Assembly (NCBI RefSeq): GCF_023856365.1
Contig: NC_064539.1
Span: forward strand, 23,749,019-23,813,018
Origin: Brienomyrus brachyistius
Lineage: Eukaryota; Chordata; Actinopteri; Osteoglossiformes; Mormyridae
Direction: 5' to 3'
Length of the DNA: 64,000 nt
Part shown: positions 35,894-49,424 of the stretch, piece after piece
Numbering within the stretch: position 1 is the stretch's first letter
How the letters are laid out: each line of letters opens with the position of its first letter
Notes under the pieces: generated by a model
Told to the model about the DNA's origin: nothing
Databases searched by the model: none
What the model saw: the letters and a program-made list of their open reading frames with translations, nothing else
Translations under genes and position numbers: made by a program

Positions 35894-36360
35894 CTGTGTG
35901 CGTGTCTGTGTGTCTGTGCCTGCTATTTTGATGTTGTGGGGAATATTTTTTCAGTTTCCAAAAGGAGAGACTCAATTTTATAAAAATTTGTGACTGTAAT
36001 CAACAAACTAAAAATGCCAAAGTCTTGAATTTTGTTTGGTTATTTACAGAGGTGGAAATTTCAGGTCCAGAAAGTACAAATCCAGACCAGGATTTTGTTT
36101 CAACCAACCAGTTGATTTACTCTGTGTTTGTGATTCTGAGTCTTTATGCTCAACTGGTTGGTTGATACAAAATCCTGGTTTGGATTTTTAACTTTCTGGA
36201 CCTGAAATTTCCACCTCTGGTTACTTATGGTTAAGGTTACGGCTGGGTAGGGGTTATGGTTGTCATTGCTGGGATTAGGGATAAGACCAACGGAATCAAT
36301 GGAAGGTCCCCACAAAGATATAGATGCCTAATCGGTGCGTGTGTGTCTGTATGAATATGT
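35847..36360 (+). mobile_element. GT-flanked repeat with TTAGGG-like core, copy 1
   Basis: A GT microsatellite (35858-35915) is followed by ttgtgactgtaatcaacaaac, aaaaatgccaaagtcttgaa and ttttgtttggtta. Then comes a nested MITE (36047-36219), then cttatggttaaggttacggc, gacctcccac-type sequence (ggaaggtccccacaaagat) and a second GT-rich stretch. The same order of motifs occurs at 53930-54310 (+) and, on the minus strand, at 57465-57715. Confidence 0.7.
36047..36219. mobile_element. Palindromic hAT-type MITE nested in the GT-flanked repeat
   Basis: The 173-bp element is almost one inverted repeat: the left arm from cagaggtggaaatttcaggt to the cagttga region pairs with the right arm ending tggacctgaaatttccacct. 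The flanks gttattta (36039-36046) and gttactta (36220-36227) are an 8-bp target duplication with one change. The uninterrupted site (taagtaac, the reverse complement) is present at 57538-57545 in another copy of the host repeat. Confidence 0.93.
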
Positions 36361-36469
36361 GCGAGTCTCTCACTGCCACTCCCCCCGGTGTCAGATGCAG
36401 CAAGAGAGATGAACGTCCCTGTGGGTTTTGCAGACTGGATTACTTTTTCCAACCCGGGTGTGATTTTTG

Positions 36470-39384
36470 TGGCATGATACTCTGAGGAATAAGCTTTAAA
36501 ATATAAAAAAAAGCAAATAAAAAGACCAAAGCTAACATGACTGTGTCAGAGGGAGAAGAGTTAGGAGAGTAAGGGCTGAGGATACTGGGGGAGGGGGGGG
36601 GGGGGGCGGCTTTCTGTCTCACTTTAGCAGAAGCGGGCCTGTGGAAGCTGCCCTCAGCTTTGACTAACTGCCCGAAACTAGTGTCATTTTATTTCATTAC
36701 TTCTGCGCCATTACTGCTCTGTCGCTTGATGAATGGCTCGATTACAGGCATGTGCTAGTGGACCTCGCCGTGCAGCCTTACTGCTCCTGGTGGCAAAAAG
36801 ACCCGAGAGACGTTGGGCCCCTCAAATGCCCAAAAAGTCCTTTATTGGTTGGTCGCTTTCCATTCCTTTGCAGCATCGACACCAACCTCGTTTGCTGCTG
36901 ATAGGACACACAGTTAGCATTTACTGACTCGCCCTCGGCCTGCTGGTAGCAGGATCCAACAGCGTAGTACTGTAAAGTTGCCTGCGTCCAGTAGGGCCTG
37001 TCTCAGTGCATGCCTGACTCCTTCCCCGCCTTCAGCCGTGCATTTTGGCCTCAGTCGCCATGTCCTGCTCAGACGTGAGTGAAGAGCCTCCCACCAGGTC
37101 CAGCTTTATCGGCTGCGGCTGTGTTTCTTGTCGGACTGGAGCGCAGAGGTCGTTTCAAATAAAAGCTGACCTTTTAGTGGCCCTGTGCTGGCTCGAAGCG
37201 TGGATTTTTATTCGTCACTTGCACCTCCAGGACCCAAGGTGAGGATGGGGGGTGCAGGAGGTCTGTCTTTTCAATTTAGCATCCAAGGCATATCGTTTTT
37301 AAAACTACATGATAATCTCTCAGTGGACTCCAGCAGATCCACAGGCTGAAAAATAAACACGCACATATAAAAACACACTTTCAGAGGCTGTGTTTGGGCC
37401 CTCACCTTTAATCCTGTTAGGGATTTTATCTGAATTAACCAGGCCTTAAACTGAAACAAATTGTGTTATGAGCACGCAGTTAAGTTGTGAATAATTAGCT
37501 TGTGATTTATGAAGCGCGTGATTGTGTGTGAGTCCTGCCACGGACTGGAATCCCATCCAGAAAGTCCCCTGCCGTCTGCCCTACGCTGCCTGGGACAGGC
37601 TCCAGAGCATCACACATCTCTATTCTGGATAAGCAGGTGGAAGATGGATGGATGGATTTATTAGGAGATTTAGTTTGTAATACAGCAACACCGTATTTCC
37701 CTCTCATCACGCGGCACAACATGAAACTAAACCATAAGGAATTGTTATCTCTGAGGAAATTTCAAACTACATGTGGCCAGAATTTGCAGATTTATTTGCA
37801 GCTAATTAGTGCTGGTGAGTTTCACTGGTGACATTAGTCAAAAGCATATTGGTTAATGATTGAATTTTCCGCTGCAGAAATATAGAGACGCAAGAATAAA
37901 ATGTATTAATTCGTGCAATAAATGTAACCCGGGTACAAAATAGTTCCATCTGTTCAATTTTTGCTCCACTACATCTCCTTTGCTGATGCGTAGCATCTCC
38001 TGCACTTCTGCATAACTTTCAAGTTGTGGTCAGCCAATATAAGCTATCGCTGTAAGCGCCTCAACAGTAGTTTGTATTTCAACAAAAAGTTCCCAATCTG
38101 AAGTATGTACTAAAAAGGGTTCTGGAACTGCCTCTGAGGAATTACAATCAGGCCAAATCCCTGCAGTGTGAACACCACAAAAGTTCCTGGTTCCGGAAAA
38201 AAGTTCCGGCACTGTGAAAGTCCCTTACGAGAGCTGAGTTCATTGACCAGTGTGTTTAAGAGCAGCATGTGACAGGCATGTTCGTCAGCCAATGTGATTA
38301 AGAGCAGCATGTATGAAGTGGTTTAATGGTCCAACGTGTTTGTGAGCAGCATTTTAACAATAAAGCAAGCCCTACTCTTGTAAGAACATCTGTGAAGTTG
38401 ATAGCAGTAATATATTTCATTTGCATTTTTAGTTTCAAGACATGCTGAGATCACTTCTATACCTTGGTTCCTGGATCAAGGCTGGGCCCTGGAAAGGCTT
38501 TTGAAAAGTGAATATTTTGTTGGCAGTTCATTTCTTACTCAGCATGGTTGTCATGGAAGTCTGCCTTGACCTCAATTGCCGACCTTGTATCAGGAGATGT
38601 TTTGGATGGGAACAGCGCTATGAATTGGGAAGCTGGGAAAGGCTTAAGCAAAACAAGGCACCTGGTGGTGAGTTCTGTGACCTCGCTGTTGAGGCTGTGG
38701 TTCAGGACCAGTTTCCCTTACTCCAAGGGTGAGATTTTTGCAAGATCTGACAAAGATTAAGGTTCGGTGTTGACCCGCAATAGCCACCCGTCTGCGAGGA
38801 GTGAGTTTTCACGCCTTTTCACTTTGCTGCGGAGCAGTCGAGCTGCTGAAAATGTCACAGCAGGTCTTACTTAATGATCCTTGACAGATGTCCACATTGA
38901 TTGCGTGAAATTATTTTTTTGTTCACAAAATTCAGAGTTCAAGGTTACTAGGCCTCCAAAGCAAGGAAAAAATGTTTTATTCTGTTCTAATTCCGTTATA
39001 ACAGTTTTCCAGTGAATAGATGGAATGGCACCCATCCCTTCATTCTAGTGCTCCGTTAAGGCCATGCAGAGGTCTGAAATAATATCGGCTTCTTGTAGGA
39101 AGCCATATCGCACTGTTAACCTACAGGCTTTGTAGACGTGAGGATGAATACATTGCCTGTATTGCTCCTCAGATCTTTTCTTCACAGAAAATCCTCATCT
39201 CCCTCTCTCATATAAAGCACTTTGAGTTATACTTGCTGTATAAATAAATATTGATCGATGTATTGATTGAATGATGTGTGAATGTGGAAGCAGGGGACTT
39301 GTGATAAATGTATATTGTGGATGTTTAAGCATCTTGCTGGCAGAGAATTGAGTATGAGACATTGAAGTGCAATGATAACGTCCC
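36470..39384. other. Non-coding interval with SINE tail
   Basis: No gene supported. A G-run lies at 36589-36606. At 37510-37660 a SINE/L2-like tail is visible (ggaatcccatccagaaagtc, cctgggacaggctccag, then gatggatggatgg). At 38220-38350 two diverged copies of a gagcagcatgt-containing segment occur in tandem. Near 39205-39240 a decayed tail of the aaagcactttgagttatac type is present. Confidence 0.5.
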
Positions 39385-39392
39385 AATAGCCC

Positions 39393-39824
39393 AGCGGTCG
39401 GCAACCTGCAGCTCTTCTCATAACGATCGACGGATTCACATTTTCATGTCTTAACATATTATGATAATACTTTCATAAAGATAAATCGTTTATTATGGGT
39501 CAATATTATTATTTTTAATTTAGATATTCTTTTGATATGTGAATTAGGCGGTCCGTCGCACGCTTCTGTTACGTCTTAACTGTATAATTTTGTACGCGTC
39601 CGAGTGATGTAAACCGGAGTTCCCCCCCCACCCCCCCAACACCAAAAATGAGTTTTGCTATAATAGTTTTTGTAAGTACTTTTATTTTTGTGCTAATTGC
39701 ATACATACACATACCATATTAAAAATTCATATCTCAATCCCCCTTCTTTACCTATTGTGCTTCTTTGTAAATCTTGGGTCAGACATTTAAGAGAAAATGG
39801 CTTAAAAAGGTCGCCGACCTCCAC
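39393..39824. mobile_element. hAT-type MITE with perfect 8-bp target duplication
   Basis: The left end agcggtcggcaacctgcagc and the right end ggtcgccgacctccac are imperfect inverted repeats of the GGTCGGCAACC type. The sequence AATAGCCC occurs immediately outside both ends (39385-39392 and 39825-39832), an exact 8-bp duplication. It is 432 bp and non-coding. Confidence 0.8.
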
Positions 39825-39832
39825 AATAGCCC

Positions 39833-42800
39833 AATATCTCCATCCCAATAGTCTGGAAGGTCTTTCTCTCATAATGTCCTCCTGCAGCCTATTTTTGTGC
39901 GTCCAGGTTGTGGGACAGCAGCGTTCCCTCAGCAGACTCTAAATATTACATGAATTCAGCGCAGACTCCTCAACAGGAGAGGTTGAGAAGCGTGAGAAAT
40001 GTCCTTTTCGGAAGGCAAGCCTTGCTTTTACCGTCCAGCTGGGTGACTTAAAAAAAAAAAAACCACTGACATACTACTAAAAACACATCGCAAAGACACA
40101 AAAAGGCATTTTTCTGAAAGACGTTCACTCCATTTGTCATTCATTAGCCTTTATAATTCACTCAGTCATTCACAGAGAGGTAAAATCGATACATGCTGTT
40201 CCGTGCCTCATCCTGAGATGGGCTGAATGAATAGGTTACTGGACTAATAGGCAAAATAGTTCAGAGAGAGCGGAGCGGAAAGAGGGACACCTTTAATGAC
40301 TCATGCGGCAGATGGTGCCTCCAGCTTCCTGGGGCTGTATTTCATGGCAGTGTTTATTACCAATCATGACACAAGTCATTTTTTTGCTGGGTTCTTGTAC
40401 GGAATAAGTAGCTCTCTACATTTTCACAGCCACACATGGCCCCATAACATGTCCCACTTTGATCCGCCTGCACTGTTATGAATGTATAATTAATATGAGT
40501 CATTGTTATGCTGTTCAGGAGAAACGCACGTGCATGCCGTGATTAGAAAGAGTTTTCGGACTCTATAAACTCGAGGTGTTTTAAGTAGGGATCGCCAACC
40601 CATCTTTATACACCTACATGTTCGTGGAAAAATGTTTTGATTGAGGAAAAAATGATTTATTTAAATATTCTGTCCGAGGTAAAACTTGCATTTTTGATCA
40701 AAATGTCTGTCAGAATTCAGCATGGTGTTGACCCCCTGGTCTTAAGAAAACTCCTCAGCCTTGTTTTGTTAGGTATCGTGTTTGCAATCCACAGATTCCA
40801 TTGTTACCATGGTACTGGACTTTAGTGAATTGGTTAGTTCATACACCCTTATTGCGGCTTCCACATTAACCGATAGCCTTTGTAGGAGGATAGCTGCAGG
40901 TTAGCCCTGGTGGGAATCTCTGACTGTGTTTCCCAACCTGCCATCTAGGATTCTAGCACCGAGACTCTGACTGGGTCATGTGTGTCAAGACCCATCGAGA
41001 TCCTCCACAGACTGGCTGGAAATATCTTTATTTTGTCTCGCCGGAGTAAAATGTGACAAAATATTTTGCTTGACATGTTTTTAGCGCAGTAGCGTAGCAT
41101 CGAGAGCTTGTTTACTGGGCTGCGCTCTAAAGGGGATGGTGCCAGCATGTGGTGACAGACCGCAAGGAAAGAAGGCGTTGAGAACAGTGAGAGGCCGCTA
41201 TCCTGACGGGCCGTGCTCTGCCCCGACCGGGCCCGATCACAATTCTGTTGCCACAGCTCTATGCAGGGCGACGCAAGGGGGCGAGGCATACCTGGGAATC
41301 AGCCCTGAGGATCCACTGTCAGGCAAAGGTGTCCTGCTCAGCAGAAGTGCTGGGAAATGGGATTTTTTCTCCCTCTCTTGATGCTGGCTGACCCTGGGTT
41401 TCCTTGCCCATTTATTACAAATGCCTTCGACTAAATTGTGCATTTTCATGTCATTTCTCATGACTTGGCTGCTCCACCCTGCTAGTGAAGGCCATATTTA
41501 TGGGGTATGCTTTGGCACATTTGAAATGGACCCCCCCCCGTAGAGCTATAGCCGATGGGGGATTTCTGGCCAATCAGTCTTTGTTTGACGCTTCCAACAA
41601 TCGATACAACGATGGCAGCCTAATTGACAGCTCGTCAGAAAATTATACTCCCTCAGAACTTTCCGCTGTCAGACATATCAAAATGCATGATAATTTAAAA
41701 ACAAAATTAAAGATTCTCCCCTAAGTTAGAGTCCTGTCAAGGACCACACTTTGTTGGGCACCTGGTGCATTCTGGGACAGACTGATGAATAAGGCGAGCC
41801 TAAATAGTTTTTTTATATATATAAATAGAGGCAGGGAAATGTAAGCACTTTTGCTATGGTGTATGGGATGTCCTCACAGCCACTTTCAGGGTCAATGGCT
41901 GTAAAAAGAAGTCAGATATCCCATGGACCCATTGCAGAGGTGCTCAGAACTGCCTTAAAATGTCTCCTACATTCCAGCTATATTTCAATTTTGCAGTGTT
42001 TATAAATCTTTTTAATGGATAAAAAGACCACAGTCCACAGTTTTATATGTACAATAACAATACGTCAACAGAGACCCCTGTATTCACTCTTATGTAGCTG
42101 GAGATGCAGAGGGGCAGCTGCAGTGCTATTTAAATGTATTTTATCTTTGAATGTTAAAAAGCTGTGTTGTAGTAAAACAATAACAAAAAAAAAATCCCCG
42201 AAGAAAGGATTGGACAGACTTTGGATTTGTTACTAGAAAAGGCGGAACTGCTCCACCCACTCAAGAATATTTATTAATCGCTCTTGCTTATAGGGGTAGG
42301 AGTTTCTGTCAGCATGGTGACCTGTCACTTCCTGTGCTGTACAACCCCCCCCACCCCCCCCCCCCCACAGCCACCTCAAGCAAACAACCTGAAAGGTTTC
42401 TTTTCTGTACCACAAGTGTTGGGAGGAGGTGGGGTTCCTTAGAAGGGATGCCTTGTATTTTATCTGGGTGGGGGGCTTTTTAAGCATGTGGATTAAGGTG
42501 TCACACATGCGTGTGATTGATGGGCAAGCAGAGAATGGCTATAAATGGCTATATGTCTGTGTTTACGGGAGTCTGCCGTCACTGCTGTGGGTGTCACTAT
42601 AAGAAGCTGTCAGTGTTTTAAAACATAATTGTTGTTTTTTTCTTTCTTTTGGACCATCGTGCGGTCTGCTGACCGGACCGAATGACAGATCCCTGAGCAG
42701 CGTCGCGGGAGGTGGAGGATCCTGTGAGTATAGATCTGCGTCGACTTTACTCCACCACACGCTGCTGTGGTAAACCAAGGGACGAGCAGGGAGAGTCGCC

Positions 42801-45800
42801 TGATGTCCGAGTCAATTTTATTGCTGGTTTAGAGCCTCGGTACCCCCACCCCCCACCACCCCCAACATGTCTGCTAGCTCCTGATTTAGTTGTTTCTCAT
42901 GAGCATTAATCTCTGCAGATGTTGCCCTGGAATGGAACCTGATGGCACTGATGCAAGATTCCGGGCTGATCTGTAGGGGACGCTAATGCTGCAGGATGGG
43001 AGTTTCACAGTTCATACTTGGGACAGTGATGACTGTACACAACATATTTATCTTGCTAGTCCTCCTCAGTAATCCTACTGTCCCAGTATCGGCCATACCA
43101 GATATCACCAGCAGGGGGCTTGTAACCAGTTTCACCGGGATGTCAGAGGTGGAATTTGCTTCCTCGCAGATCCTGACTGTGCCGATGAACGCGTGTAAAT
43201 TTGACAGCTTTCAAACACCAGCAATCGTCACTGCTCTTGGTGTGAATTATGCTTTTATCTTGCCCTTTTACACTTGAATGAACTGTATTGGTGTTCTGTT
43301 AATAAACATTCGACGGTCCAAGGCATCCGATATAAATCTTACATTGACTAATAGCCAGAACATCTCATCCACACTTCAGTGGCTGACATCATATCAGATT
43401 TTAAACGGCTTTAAAATGGCTACCCATTTCAGTGAATCTGGCTTGATTTTTATGCATGTAATGGTGATAAAAATGTATGCGTTTAATATGAAAATGGACA
43501 GTTCATGATTGCTTAGCATAAACTACCTGGATCCCATAGCTCCCCTAACCCTGCCTTGCTGTGACACCCCCCCCCCCCCCCCCAAAAAAAAAAAATCATC
43601 TCATAAAAACACACTTGCCAGCCACAGGCTGGCCTTTATTCTAACTGAGTCTATTAACGCTGTGTCTGGTCTAATTTCTGTGGTGTACCCTAGGGCTTTC
43701 TGTGGAACAGTTTCTACTTTGGCAGGACGACTGCTGTCCATCCCAGTTTGCCTCACTGCCACGTAGTCCAACACCAACCTTTAGTTGTCTTTTTTCATCA
43801 CTCTGTGATGGTAATATCTGTGACGTTTAATTGGACGGTGGACAGGAGGTGCTAGGATGACCTGAGCAGGGACTCATTAAGGTTGTGGGCGGGGTTTTCT
43901 GGGAACACTCCCGTCGAACTGCAGCCCTTTCAAGGTCCACTGCTCATAAGGACATGTCTGGTCTGCCCTTTCCTCCACGCCTTCCGGGTAGCCTTGCCAT
44001 ATCCTTTGGTTTTGGATTCCCTCAAAACTAGCTGGAGACATCCTGCATGCAGGAATACAAACGTGTCGAAGAGCTTTTCAACACATTTACCTCATAATAG
44101 CTTAATAAGATGTGTTTGCCTTTTTTTTTACCAAGTCAGCCTTCTGATTACCTTGGCTGGATGTAAAAAATTACAGTTCTGCTTTGCTAATTTCCATTCC
44201 TTTACTATCTGTAGCTAATATGTATCCTGTTAGCTAGTCCCAATAAATCACCTCTTAATCACTTGTTTTCCTCTTTTAGATCTCTGTTTCCGAAGGGTTT
44301 CGCTTCCAATTGTCATTTCCTGGCTTTTTACTTGCTGGCAATAAAGCATTTAGAAGTGACAGTCTGGATGGATAATTTAGATCAAATGAACGGAGGCGCT
44401 GGATTGCGAAGCCGGATTCAGCCGGAAGGCGCCGGAGCCCCTTTCTGCTTAACCAGCCGGCGACCTAACGCCTTGATTTATGGTGCCAGGAGCTGAAGCC
44501 TGTTTGTGTCTCTGTGGGAGAGCAGGGGGTCTCACAGAAGGTTTCCCCCCCTGGGGGACAGAGTGTGATCTGTTCCCCTGACGGGAGGGGATGCAGTGGG
44601 CCCCCACGGTTATCAGGGCCAGCCAGACCCAGTGCTCTGTGACACATCTGTGCCAGTCTTAGCAGACCCTGCCCTCTGGAAGTGTTTGCATGAAGAGAAT
44701 ATGAAAATATGAAAGAGAACAAGCCGGATTCAGTCCATGTGCTCTGTTTTTAAAGGAAGACTCCGAGAGCTCAAGGGCAAGGCATCCCACAGACTCTCAA
44801 GTCACTCAGACAGAGGAAAGCGATTCTCCTTTTTTCACCAAACACTTTTACCCAGCATAACAAACTGGCAGTGGGATGTATCACTGAAGCAATTCTGGGT
44901 CAAGCACCTTTTTCATAGTACTACAGCAACTACCTTAAGAACTGAGCCTAAAATCTGAACCTGCAGTTCCTCAGCCAATAAAGATGTACGTTGTGCTGTT
45001 CGAATGTTACTCATCGCCAATGATCTGACGCTTCGACTATGCGGTAGATAAAATTAGAAAACAGATCTGACAGACCTGGGATTTTGCATTTTAAAAAGAA
45101 TCGTAATGAAAGTGACAGATTAAAAATAAACAAAAAGCGTATGAAAAACTCAAATCAAGGACAAATTATTTTTTACCGTATACAGATTTGGTGATTCACA
45201 TTATTTTCCTCTAGGTTTAAACCTGATTTAGTAATTTTGCACAGTATTTGTGGAAAAGATCATTGGATTCAGGCAGCAGCTGGACCCAGAATATGCTGCT
45301 TCAGTTCTACATAGACCTGCTGCTGGATGCAAAATGGATGGATGAATGAATGAATGAATGAATAATGCTAGAAATTCCTCAAATGGGAAAACATAGCAAA
45401 TTGTCCCTCATCTTGACCTAATTTGACATCTGAATTTCTTATATCTAGCACAGACCCACAGATTTCTCATATGAAGGGCACACTTGGTCATTTGCATATA
45501 TCTAAATGTGAACCAATGAACCATTTTACAATTAAAATTTTACAGCCTTTTCCATCCAAAATGTTTTTTTTTAGACATCTGTAACAGCTTTCCATTTTAC
45601 CGCTCATGACGTAAGTTTCTGGGATTTGAACTGGAGACCCATTGCATTTTGAGATGGTTTTGTAGTTATAACCAAAACTTCTTAAGAACCAGCAATGCTA
45701 ATTTAAAAAGGCCCCTTGGGGACTGGTGGATGAAGCTCCTAGATTGAAGAGAACAGACAAAGCGGCAGATGCATGGCTTGACAAAATCAAAACCCTGCGC

Positions 45801-45960
45801 AACTTGGCTCCCCCTGCAGGACCGGCGAAGGCATGACGCCGTAAATCCAATAAACGGGCACGTAGGAAGCCTAAAATGGGGGTGTCCATCTGTGCATTTA
45901 AACACAGTATTTACTGGATTCAGGTCACTTTAATTGCTTCTGAACCTGGCACCAGTGATT
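39833..45960. other. Non-coding interval
   Basis: No supported gene in 6 kb. Homopolymer runs occur at 40050-40061 (A), 42345-42366 (mostly C) and 43567-43594 (C then A). An atga-type microsatellite at 45339-45364 is preceded by a possible decayed SINE tail. The 93-codon frame at 42996-43277 has a hydrophobic start but no recognisable motif and is probably chance. Confidence 0.5.
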
Positions 45961-46225
45961 CGCTCCTGCCTGCCCCCGAACCCTCTTTAAAGCAATGAGA
46001 GATCCACCTGATTTCATGCATCACACCTTTTGCTGGTTCACTGCTCTGGTTCTCCGCTTCCCCGACACCATCCAGCTCGCAAGACACTACAGCAGCTTCT
46101 CTCTACCTCGTCACTGTACTTTTGCACCTGCTCTAAATTACATCTGTCCAATGTTTGCTCCTCACTTGTAATACTATGTTGCATGAGTTATGCTTATTTC
46201 CTATCTATTTCGGGGATGGAGAGTA

Positions 46226-47064
46226 CAGTCATGCATTGCTTAATGACAGAGATATGCTCTGAGAAATGCATCATTTGGTTGTCATTGTACGAACACCTTA
46301 GAGTATATTTACACAATCCTAGATGGTATGGCCCACTACAGGGGTGGCCAATCTTATCCACAAAGGACCGGTGTGTATGCTGGCTTTTGGGATAACCTTA
46401 AGGTCAGCTGTTCAAACCCAGGTGTAAGAACTCTTAAGCCAATCAATCCTCTGATTATTAATATAATTACGGAAATGTGGTGAAAATCCACATGCACAGC
46501 AGCACTTCCTGGTTAAGGTTGGCTACCCCGGGCCTACATACATAGGTTATATGGTATAGCCAAAATAACGATTAAAAAGTACAGTTAATAAACCAGTAAC
46601 ATAGTTGTTTATCATTATCATCAGGTATTATGTACTGTACATAATTGTGCCAGCATTCCCTGGGTCAAGAACGTCATATTTATGAATGGACTACCAAAAA
46701 GCAAATTATATTTGGGTTAAATACAATGGTTCATCATAACAAATTCATCAAATACTTTGTAACGCTTCTGAAAACATTGTACGGCTTCAGTTGTTCTTAT
46801 AGCTACTTTTACTATTACTCTATAACCACTGTTATTATTTACTGAATTATTGTTTTTAAGACTTAAAGTCAGATTTACGGAACGTAATGTGTGTGTGACC
46901 TGGGGACTGCCTGTATGTGCTGTACTTCTACACGACTGGCAGGGCAGCAGCTTTGTGATGTCATTAGGTGGTCATTATTTTTCAGCTCCAAGATAATCTT
47001 ATGGGACCACCATCGTATATGCGGTCCGTTGTTGACCGAAACGTCGTTACGTCGTGCATGACTG
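46226..47064. mobile_element. Tigger/pogo-like element containing a nested hAT MITE
   Basis: The ends CAGTCATGCATTGCTTAATG and, inverted, the right end cgtcgttacgtcgtgcatgactg share the terminal CAGTCATGCA core. Both are flanked by TA (46224-46225 and 47065-47066). Internal segments (gagaaatgcatcatttggtt, cctagatggtat, gtactgtacataattgtgcc, gggaccaccatcgtatatg) resemble vertebrate Tigger-type elements. The transposase is gone. A 193-bp hAT MITE sits at 46339-46531. Confidence 0.8.
46339..46531. mobile_element. hAT-type MITE, copy 2
   Basis: It starts CAGGGGTGGCCAATCTTATC like copy 1 (28067). The body matches copy 1 through ggtgtgtatgc, tgggataacc and aggtgtaagaactctt, and it ends in the diverged inverse terminus ggttggctaccccgg. 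It is the same length as copy 1 (193 bp). The target duplication is eroded. Confidence 0.85.
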
Positions 47065-47787
47065 TATTGTGATGGGAGTAAAATGTTTTGAAGTGCTGCA
47101 GAACAGCTAGATTTACAATTTGCGACAGCAATAAAGTTTAGCGTTTCATCTTATCATCTTACATCTTGTCTTAGTTTCCAAGCTGTAAACTGGTTAGCGT
47201 GAGGCTTTGTGGTTGGGATACAGGTTGAGTTCCCACACTGCGGCGTGAGCTGTCTGTAGATGGGGCTCACCTCATGTTTCCGGGAGAAGTATGAGGCAGG
47301 GAGAGGAAGCAGAGAGGGTGGCTGACAGCCCGGTGCCTGGGTTTGCCCCTTCCCAGTTTAGCTGAGTGTTGGACTTTAAAATGGGCATCTATGAGAAGAC
47401 GGGTAGTAAGCCACACCCCTTTGTTTTCGGGCACATTTATTACTATGGTGTTGTGCTCATCTTTTGGTCTTACATTTTAGCAGTTTATCTCTTTGTATCA
47501 TGACTACTGGTTAAATGTATTACCATTATTTATAGAACAAAAATACATTTTCCACTGTGGGGAAGAACTGGCAGGGAGGTCAGCAGGTCACGTGACAGTC
47601 AGGTGAAAAGATGTGAGTTTAAAGCTTTTTTAGAAATCCTGATCTGGAGTCAGGGCAATGAGGGGCCTTTCAATCCCTTTGGATATCGCGCTCCAATAGG
47701 AAGAAACTAATAGTCGTCAAGTGGGATTATTTCCTAAGGATATGGGAGATCAACATAGCAGAATAGGGAATAATATCAACCTGTAAT

Positions 47788-48055
47788 GCATTATGAAATA
47801 TGACACACGCACTGGATTCTTTAATGAATTATGAAATGTGACATGAGCACTGGATTCTTTAATGCATTATCAAATGTGATATGCGCACTGGATCCTTTAA
47901 TGCATTATGAAATGTGATGACACACGCACTGGATTCTTTAATGCATTATGAAATGTGACATGAGCACTGGATTTTATAATGCATTATGAATTGTGACATG
48001 AGCACTGGATCCTTTAATGCATTATGAAATGTGATGACATGCGCACTGGATTCTT
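47788..48055 (+). repeat. 38-41-bp tandem repeat, about seven copies
   Basis: The unit has the form aatgcattatgaaatgtgac followed by atgagcactggattcttt. Copies alternate between a shorter form (gacatgagcact) and a longer one (gatgacacacgcact). Confidence 0.9.
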
Positions 48056-48149
48056 ATTCACTGGGCCTTCTCTGCTCCCACTCTGCACCTCACACTTCTC
48101 CCAGAAACATGAAGGAGAGATCCATCCTCACGAGTCCCATTCTACTGAC

Positions 48150-48360
48150 AGCTCTAGGATGCAGTGGTGGCTCTGAGACTAGGCTCTGTACCAGTAATCA
48201 GAAGGTTGCTGGTTTGAATCCTGGGAATACCAGGAATGGTCCTACTCTGTTGAACCCTTGAGCAAGACCCTTAACCTGCAATCGCTTTGTTCTGGGTTCA
48301 ACATTAACCTACATCCTGCAAGGTGCTCCTTCAACTTACATGGAGAATTTGGGGGATTCT
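48150..48360 (+). mobile_element. tRNA-derived SINE
   Basis: The head runs ctctgagactaggctctgta, then the B-box region gaaggttgctggtttgaatc; the body includes ctactctgttgaacccttga and gcaagacccttaacctgc. A distinct tail (tccttcaacttacatgg) follows. Not a functional tRNA. Confidence 0.75.
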
Positions 48361-49424
48361 GGCAGGATTGGCACTCTAGCTGCTGGGAAAAAAACTCACA
48401 CTGTTTCATTTGGACTGGTGTGGTGCTGAGGTATCACCCACCACATGGCTGCACTCAGGTTCTCATCCCTGAGGTGGTGGGTGTGGCAACGCAGTGTAAT
48501 CAGCACTTGCTCCTTACCTCCTTCTCATGGCAGCTGGGCTACAGCATGCTAGGCCATTACAAGTGTCTGTGAACATATAGGAGGACAGCAAAAATTGGCA
48601 CGGACCATCCAGCCACATTGATGTCTGTGGCTTTATACCCAATGAAAATGAAACTCTGGAAATATGAGTAGGTTGTTCAAAGAACAAGAAGTCTCTGCCT
48701 GGTCCACATGCCCAACTAAGCAGGATATAGAGCAAGGATTCAACATTCGGTTAGGATACAAGTAAATAATCACTCCAGTACAGTTCGGGGAGGAATGAAT
48801 CCATTTTCAGAGGAACTAAAGACAGGATACGCCCAGGTTAAATCTAGTGGCATACAGCCTGGATTTAAGCTCTCAGCACAACTTTTTAACCTCCCGCTCA
48901 CCGAATGAGGGCATTTTCGGTCATTTGTGAGGAAACCCACATGAATCTGGTGAGATCCCGCAGATTTGAACCTTCAGCCGCGAGCCAGCGGGGCTTCCCA
49001 CTCGCCACCGCACAGCTCAGTCAGTCCCACAGATTTCCCTCCGCTGTCACCCACCATATATTTCTGCAGGTTTTTGAATGTGGTCAGTGATTTTAAACAG
49101 CCTTCCTGGCATGACTCAGGCTCTGAGGATAATGGACATTTGTTCTAAAAGCTTTATACAGTGCAAATTGCTGACAGCTACTTCTTTAAATTTGATTTCC
49201 TTCTTATTTTTGTTTGTCACCTAAAAATGCTACATATATATGTTTTATCTTTCTAGAAACATTTTTGGCTACATTAGTGAAAAGATGAAACTTGCTATGG
49301 GTTTCATTTGATTGATTTCTGAATATACCCACATTTACCCAGATTCTACTGTAAGCACAATGTGCAAGTTTTCCAGCTAACATGTTATGAGTCACGCTTC
49401 AGGTTTGGCTCTAGATAACACCTA
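48361..49424. other. Non-coding interval
   Basis: No gene or bounded repeat recognised. Confidence 0.4.

Noticed and set aside
42996..43277. 93-codon open frame with hydrophobic start, possible secreted peptide
   Set aside because: No motif, no cysteine pattern, no splice context, and length is within chance expectation.
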